From the NCBI GenBank assembly GCA_020851395.1, contig JADZCW010000185.1, positions 1-8,080 on the forward strand: 8,080 bases of DNA, in the 5' to 3' direction. The position numbers and the translations under genes were made by a program. Under the pieces are notes generated by a model. It was not told the origin of the DNA. It was given only the letters and a program-made list of their open reading frames with translations, and did not search any database. This document shows, one piece after another, positions 4,634 through 8,080 of the stretch (the first letter of the stretch is position 1; the number at the start of each line of letters is the position of its first letter). Origin of the DNA: Phycisphaeraceae bacterium. Lineage in GTDB: Bacteria > Planctomycetota > Phycisphaerae > Phycisphaerales > Phycisphaeraceae.

Positions 4634-6642
4634 TCCGACGGCGGGCGATGGTGGTGGGGATGCTCGCGGCGATGACGGCCGGTCCGGCTGTGGCGCAGCG
4701 GGGCGCGCCGCCGCGACAGGACCCGAGCTGGCTGCGGATCGACGACTGGAGCGGGGATGTCTTTGCCAAGAGCCGGTACCGAAGCGACAGCAAGGAACTG
4801 GTCGGGGGTCGGAAGATCACCGAGACGGACTGGATGTACGAGACGGGGCTGAACCTGTTCTCGCGGGGGTCGATGTATCACCCGAACCTGATGGAATGGT
4901 CGGCGGGGGCGGAGGTGGGGTACTCGGACCAGACGATCTCGGCGGACGGTGACGACAAGCACTCGAACGGGGTGCTGTACGGGTACAACTTCGACGCGCT
5001 GCTGTTCAAGGAGAAGGACGTGTCGGGGCGGGTGTACGCGGACCAGACCAAGGACACGGTCGACCGGAGCTTCGCGCGAGCGGTGGACCTGGACCGGCAG
5101 CGGCAGGGATTCGAGGTGAGGACCAGGGGCGACCTGCCGATGCTGTTCCAGTACGAGCACCTGTCGGAGCGCCAAGACACGGGGTCGGTGATCGACGACC
5201 AGGACGGGCACCGGTTCCGGTACGAGATCGAGGACCTGCGGGACAAGGACTTCTACAACCGGTTGTCGCTGGAATACGAGACGATCGAGCAACAGAACCA
5301 GTTCGTCAACGCGGACGGGACGCTGTCGCCTCCGGATGATTTGTCGAACGACAGGTTGGAGCTGAGCGCGACGAACCTGTGGAAGTTCGGGCCGCTGTCG
5401 CGGCATCAGCTGGCGGGGTCGGCGCGGCTGATGCGGCGCGAGGGGGCGTTCCAGGAGGACGTGGCGACGGTGCACCAGCGGCTGGACTACGCGCACAGCG
5501 AGAGTTTTTCGAGCTTCTACAGCGGTCTGTTCAACCTGGACAACACCGAGGACCAGACGGACCAGGGGGGCGAGGTGCAGGCGGGGGTGATCAAGCACGT
5601 GTACGACAGCCTGGACCTGACGGGTTGGGGGGTGGCGAGGTATCGGGAGTTCGACGACGGGACGGAGCAGTCGGCGGGGGTGCACGGGGAGGCGGAGTAT
5701 CGCAAGGAGACACCGGTGGGACGGCTGAGCGCGTCGCTGGACCTGGGGCGGGAGTACCTGTCGAATGAGTCACCGACGGGGCAGCGGCGGGTGGTGGGCG
5801 AGTCGGTGACGCTCGATGGCGTGACGCCGACGCAGCTGCGCAACCCCAACGTGGTGGCGGGGACGATCGTGGTGACCAACGCGGACCGTTCGCGGATCTA
5901 CGTCGAGGGGGTGGACTACCTGGTGTCGACGCTGGGGGACTTCACGGAGATCCGGCGGACGATCGGGGGGGACATCACCGATGGGCAGACGGTGCTGGTG
6001 GACTACACGGCGGACGTGGCGCGGGACGCGGTGTACACGGCGGACAACCTGCGGGTGCGTGTGCGGATGGACTTCGACGCGGCGCCGGTGTCGGTCTACA
6101 CGCAGTACCGGCTGTACGATGAGCAACTGATCAGCGGGAACGACCTGGGGACACTCGACCGCAACGGGTCGCTGCTGGGGGGTGTGGAGTACCGGCCGCT
6201 CGAGGGGCTGCGGCTGATCGGGGAGGTCGAGACGCAGGACCACCGGCTGACGCCGCCGTGGTGGGCGTATCGGGCGCGGGCGTTCTATGACCGGGCGCTG
6301 GACCCGGACACGAGCCTGACGCTCGGGGCGGAGTACGAGTCGTTGCAGTACGAGTCGGCGGCGGAATTCGGGCTGACGGGGGACGAGGATCACCAGCTGA
6401 CGATCGGGGCGTTCGGGCGGGTGACGCGGAAGCTGACGCGGTGGGCGCTGCTGCGGGGAGAGGTGGACTACATCGACGCCAGCGGGCGGAACAATGACAT
6501 GGCGGTGCGCGTGGGGGCGGGGCTGGACATCCGGCTGCGGCAGCTGACGATCTCGGTCGAGGGGTATCACCGGATCTACGAGCAGGAGGGGATGAACGGG
6601 AGCGGGGACTACGTGAGCGTGATGCTGCGGAGAAAGTTCTAA
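4630..6642 (+). CDS. Outer-membrane beta-barrel protein, putative conduit porin
   Basis: A 670-residue outer-membrane barrel. Residues 1-23 are a signal peptide (cut after AVAQ or AVA). The rest is rich in alternating polar and aromatic/hydrophobic strands, for example GAEVGYSDQTIS, RFRYEIEDL, NRLSLEYETIE, SLTLGAEYESLQYES and VRVGAGLDIRL. It ends VMLRRKF, the C-terminal Phe signal for barrel insertion. The size would fit a large barrel of roughly the MtrB/PioB class, which sheathes a decaheme cytochrome, but I see no clear family signature. There is no cysteine at all, so it binds no c-heme and lacks the N-terminal CXXC of Shewanella MtrB. Residues about 390-462 (VTLDGVTPTQLRNPNV to VLVDYTAD) break the barrel pattern and look like a small inserted beta-domain. 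GGAGG lies 7 nt before the ATG, which overlaps the decaheme stop. Barrel: confident. Sheathing the decaheme protein: inferred from gene order. Confidence 0.9.
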   Translation: MIRRRAMVVGMLAAMTAGPAVAQRGAPPRQDPSWLRIDDWSGDVFAKSRYRSDSKELVGGRKITETDWMYETGLNLFSRGSMYHPNLMEWSAGAEVGYSDQTISADGDDKHSNGVLYGYNFDALLFKEKDVSGRVYADQTKDTVDRSFARAVDLDRQRQGFEVRTRGDLPMLFQYEHLSERQDTGSVIDDQDGHRFRYEIEDLRDKDFYNRLSLEYETIEQQNQFVNADGTLSPPDDLSNDRLELSATNLWKFGPLSRHQLAGSARLMRREGAFQEDVATVHQRLDYAHSESFSSFYSGLFNLDNTEDQTDQGGEVQAGVIKHVYDSLDLTGWGVARYREFDDGTEQSAGVHGEAEYRKETPVGRLSASLDLGREYLSNESPTGQRRVVGESVTLDGVTPTQLRNPNVVAGTIVVTNADRSRIYVEGVDYLVSTLGDFTEIRRTIGGDITDGQTVLVDYTADVARDAVYTADNLRVRVRMDFDAAPVSVYTQYRLYDEQLISGNDLGTLDRNGSLLGGVEYRPLEGLRLIGEVETQDHRLTPPWWAYRARAFYDRALDPDTSLTLGAEYESLQYESAAEFGLTGDEDHQLTIGAFGRVTRKLTRWALLRGEVDYIDASGRNNDMAVRVGAGLDIRLRQLTISVEGYHRIYEQEGMNGSGDYVSVMLRRKF

Positions 6643-6646
6643 AGGA
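6641..6646 (+). promoter_or_regulatory. Ribosome binding site fixing the second NHL start
   Basis: AAAGGA overlaps the barrel stop codon and lies 7 nt before the ATG at 6654. An in-frame TTG at 6648 is only 1 nt from it, which is too close, so 6654 is preferred. Confidence 0.7.
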
Positions 6647-6653
6647 CTTGACC

Positions 6654-7727
6654 ATGGGACGAAGCAACCGAAGCTCAAGCAACCGATGGGGCGCACGCTC
6701 GCTGGCGGGGACGGTGTTGGCGGGGCTGGCGATGCTGGCGGGGTGCCAGGCGGCGGGGCCGCTCGGGGCGGGGCAGGAACATCCGACGTGGCCATCGACC
6801 CCGCCCCCGGATGCGCCGCGGCTGGTGCATGTGCTGAACATCACGGGGCCGCGCGATCTGGGCGGGCGTGGGGCGATGCGGAGTTTGGGGGAATTCTTGA
6901 CGGGCAAGACACCGGCGATGATGGATCGGCCGACGGGGGTGGCGGTGACGGAGGATGGGCGGATCTTCGTGGCGGACCAGGAGCGGCAGGCGCTGCACGT
7001 GCTGCGGTGGAACAGCGGGAAGGGGAAGGTGATCCACAAGGCGGGGGAGCTGTACTTCGTCTCGCCGGCGGCGGTGGCGGTGTATGGGCAGCGGGTGGCG
7101 TTGTCGGACAGCGGGCTGAACCAGGTGTTCCTGTTCTCGCTGGAGGGGAAGTATCTCGGGGCGCTGACGGCGCCGCCGTCAGGATTCAAACGGCCGACGG
7201 GGATGGCGTGCGATCGGGCGACGGGGGAGCTTTACGTGGTGGACACGCTGGGGCATGGCGTGCACGTGTATGACGGGCAGGGGAATTACGAGCGGAGCTT
7301 CGGGTCGCCGGGGCGGGACGTGGGGCAATTCAACTATCCGACGCACGTGTTCGTGGCGGGGGATCGCGTCTACGTGACGGACTCGCTGAACTTCCGGGTG
7401 CAGGTGCTCGATCGGGAGGGGAAGTATGTATCGGAGATCGGGCAGCTGGGGGACGCGACGGGTTACATGGCGGTGCCCAAGGGGGTGTGCGTGGACTCGC
7501 TGGGGCACATCTACGTCGTGGACAGCTACTTCTCGGCGGTGCAGGTGTTCGACGAGAAGGGGACACTGCTGCTGTCGATCGGGGGGCCGGGGGGGCGTAG
7601 CGGAGAGTTCCAGGTGCCGACGGGGCTGGCTGTGGATGGGCAGGATCGGATCTACGTGGCAGACAGCTACAACCACCGCGTGCAGGTGATCCAGTACGTG
7701 GGAGGGACCAATCATGAAACGCCATGA
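6654..7727 (+). CDS. NHL-repeat six-bladed beta-propeller lipoprotein (second)
   Basis: A 357-residue lipoprotein paralogous to the minus-strand gene at 1837-3069. The signal peptide ends in the lipobox LAG-Cys31. A pre-propeller segment (about 55-90, PRLVHVLNITGPRDLG to FLTGKT) corresponds to PRLQFLVGF to WVAGEQ in the other protein. Six NHL blades follow near 92-120, 137-171, 180-217, 228-263, 274-310 and 321-350, for example RPTGVAVTEDGRIFVAD, VPKGVCVDSLGHIYVVD and VPTGLAVDGQDRIYVAD. No heme motif is present. The gene begins 11 bp after the barrel stop and its end overlaps the next cytochrome by 14 bp, so it belongs to the conduit operon. Likely role: a membrane-anchored docking or assembly protein for cytochromes or the barrel (inference). 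Unlike its paralogue it has no Thr/Pro tail and ends soon after the last blade. Confidence 0.93.
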   Translation: MGRSNRSSSNRWGARSLAGTVLAGLAMLAGCQAAGPLGAGQEHPTWPSTPPPDAPRLVHVLNITGPRDLGGRGAMRSLGEFLTGKTPAMMDRPTGVAVTEDGRIFVADQERQALHVLRWNSGKGKVIHKAGELYFVSPAAVAVYGQRVALSDSGLNQVFLFSLEGKYLGALTAPPSGFKRPTGMACDRATGELYVVDTLGHGVHVYDGQGNYERSFGSPGRDVGQFNYPTHVFVAGDRVYVTDSLNFRVQVLDREGKYVSEIGQLGDATGYMAVPKGVCVDSLGHIYVVDSYFSAVQVFDEKGTLLLSIGGPGGRSGEFQVPTGLAVDGQDRIYVADSYNHRVQVIQYVGGTNHETP

Positions 7728-8080
7728 GATTGTCCGGGCGATGGGGATGAGCGTGCTGGCGGCGTCGGCGGCGTGGGTGGCCGCGTCGGCGGTGGCGGCG
7801 GGCCCGTCGGGGTCGAGCATTGAGCAGACCAAGCACAACCTGACCGCCAGCGGGCCAGGGACGGTCAAGACGTCGGTGGAGGGCGGATCGTGCATCTTCT
7901 GCCACACGCCGCACGCGGCCAGCCCGCGGGCGCCCTTGTGGAACCGGGAAGATCCGGGGACGTACTACCAGACGTACGAGAGCACGACGCTCAAGGCGGA
8001 GGTGGGTCAGCCGACGGGGTCGAGCCGGCTGTGCCTGAGCTGCCATGACGGGACGATCGCGCTGACGCAGACGTACAACA
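7714..8080 (+). CDS. Exported multiheme c-type cytochrome, 5' part only (runs off the window)
   Basis: The first 122 codons of a cytochrome cut by the right edge. Residues 1-29 are a signal peptide (likely cut after SAVAA). The mature chain starts with SIEQTKHNLTASGPGTVK, an opening I recall from multiheme cytochromes of metal-reducing and related bacteria. Heme motifs CIFCH (60-64, within CIFCHTPHAA) and CLSCH (107-111, within SSRLCLSCHDGT) are visible; more are expected downstream. The CxFCHTPHAA, PLW and LCLSCHDGT phrases are shared with the tandem tetraheme proteins, so all three probably descend from a common ancestor. The longer N-terminal lead before heme 1 sets this one apart. GGAGGG lies a few bases upstream of the ATG, which overlaps the NHL gene by 14 bp, indicating one operon. 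Total heme number and length cannot be known here. Confidence 0.92.
   Translation, partial: MKRHEIVRAMGMSVLAASAAWVAASAVAAGPSGSSIEQTKHNLTASGPGTVKTSVEGGSCIFCHTPHAASPRAPLWNREDPGTYYQTYESTTLKAEVGQPTGSSRLCLSCHDGTIALTQTYN

Noticed and set aside
4375..6795. Two long minus-strand open frames opposite the decaheme, barrel and NHL genes
   Set aside because: Their products are Arg/Pro/His/Val-rich shadows of GC-rich coding DNA, with no domain, signal peptide or ribosome binding site.

Overview
This window is a GC-rich bacterial locus given over almost entirely to multiheme c-type cytochromes and the proteins that usually go with them. It reads as an extracellular electron transfer module. It holds six complete genes and one cut by the right edge. 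The organism is Gram-negative (diderm): one gene encodes an outer-membrane beta-barrel ending in Phe, and three proteins carry lipoprotein signal peptides. The Thr/Pro/Ala-rich tails (for example ATQPTTAPAP) and the base composition make me think of a planctomycete, perhaps Phycisphaerae, but this is a weak guess and another GC-rich diderm is possible.

Layout. Positions 1-1730 hold two tandem copies of a small tetraheme cytochrome gene. Each copy has its own sigma-54-type promoter, a leader with a conserved stem-loop, a strong ribosome binding site and its own terminator hairpin, so the whole transcription unit was duplicated. Positions 1837-3069, on the minus strand, hold a lipoprotein with a six-bladed NHL beta-propeller. 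A divergent 370-bp control region (3070-3439) follows. It carries a sigma-54-type promoter in each direction and a dyad between them. From 3440 to the end runs a tightly packed plus-strand operon: a decaheme lipoprotein, a 670-residue cysteine-free outer-membrane barrel, a second NHL lipoprotein, and the start of a third signal-peptide-bearing cytochrome. Junctions in the operon overlap or are separated by about 11 bp.

How the parts may work together (inference). The decaheme lipoprotein and the barrel look like a porin-cytochrome conduit across the outer membrane. The tandem tetraheme proteins have a heme motif almost at each end of the mature chain, as I recall for the Geobacter filament cytochromes OmcS and OmcE, and could be extracellular filament or surface subunits. 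The two NHL propellers would be docking, assembly or scaffold proteins. All four visible transcription units have a GG-N10-GC sigma-54-type element 85-110 bp before the start codon, which suggests one co-regulated system under RpoN and an unseen enhancer-binding protein.
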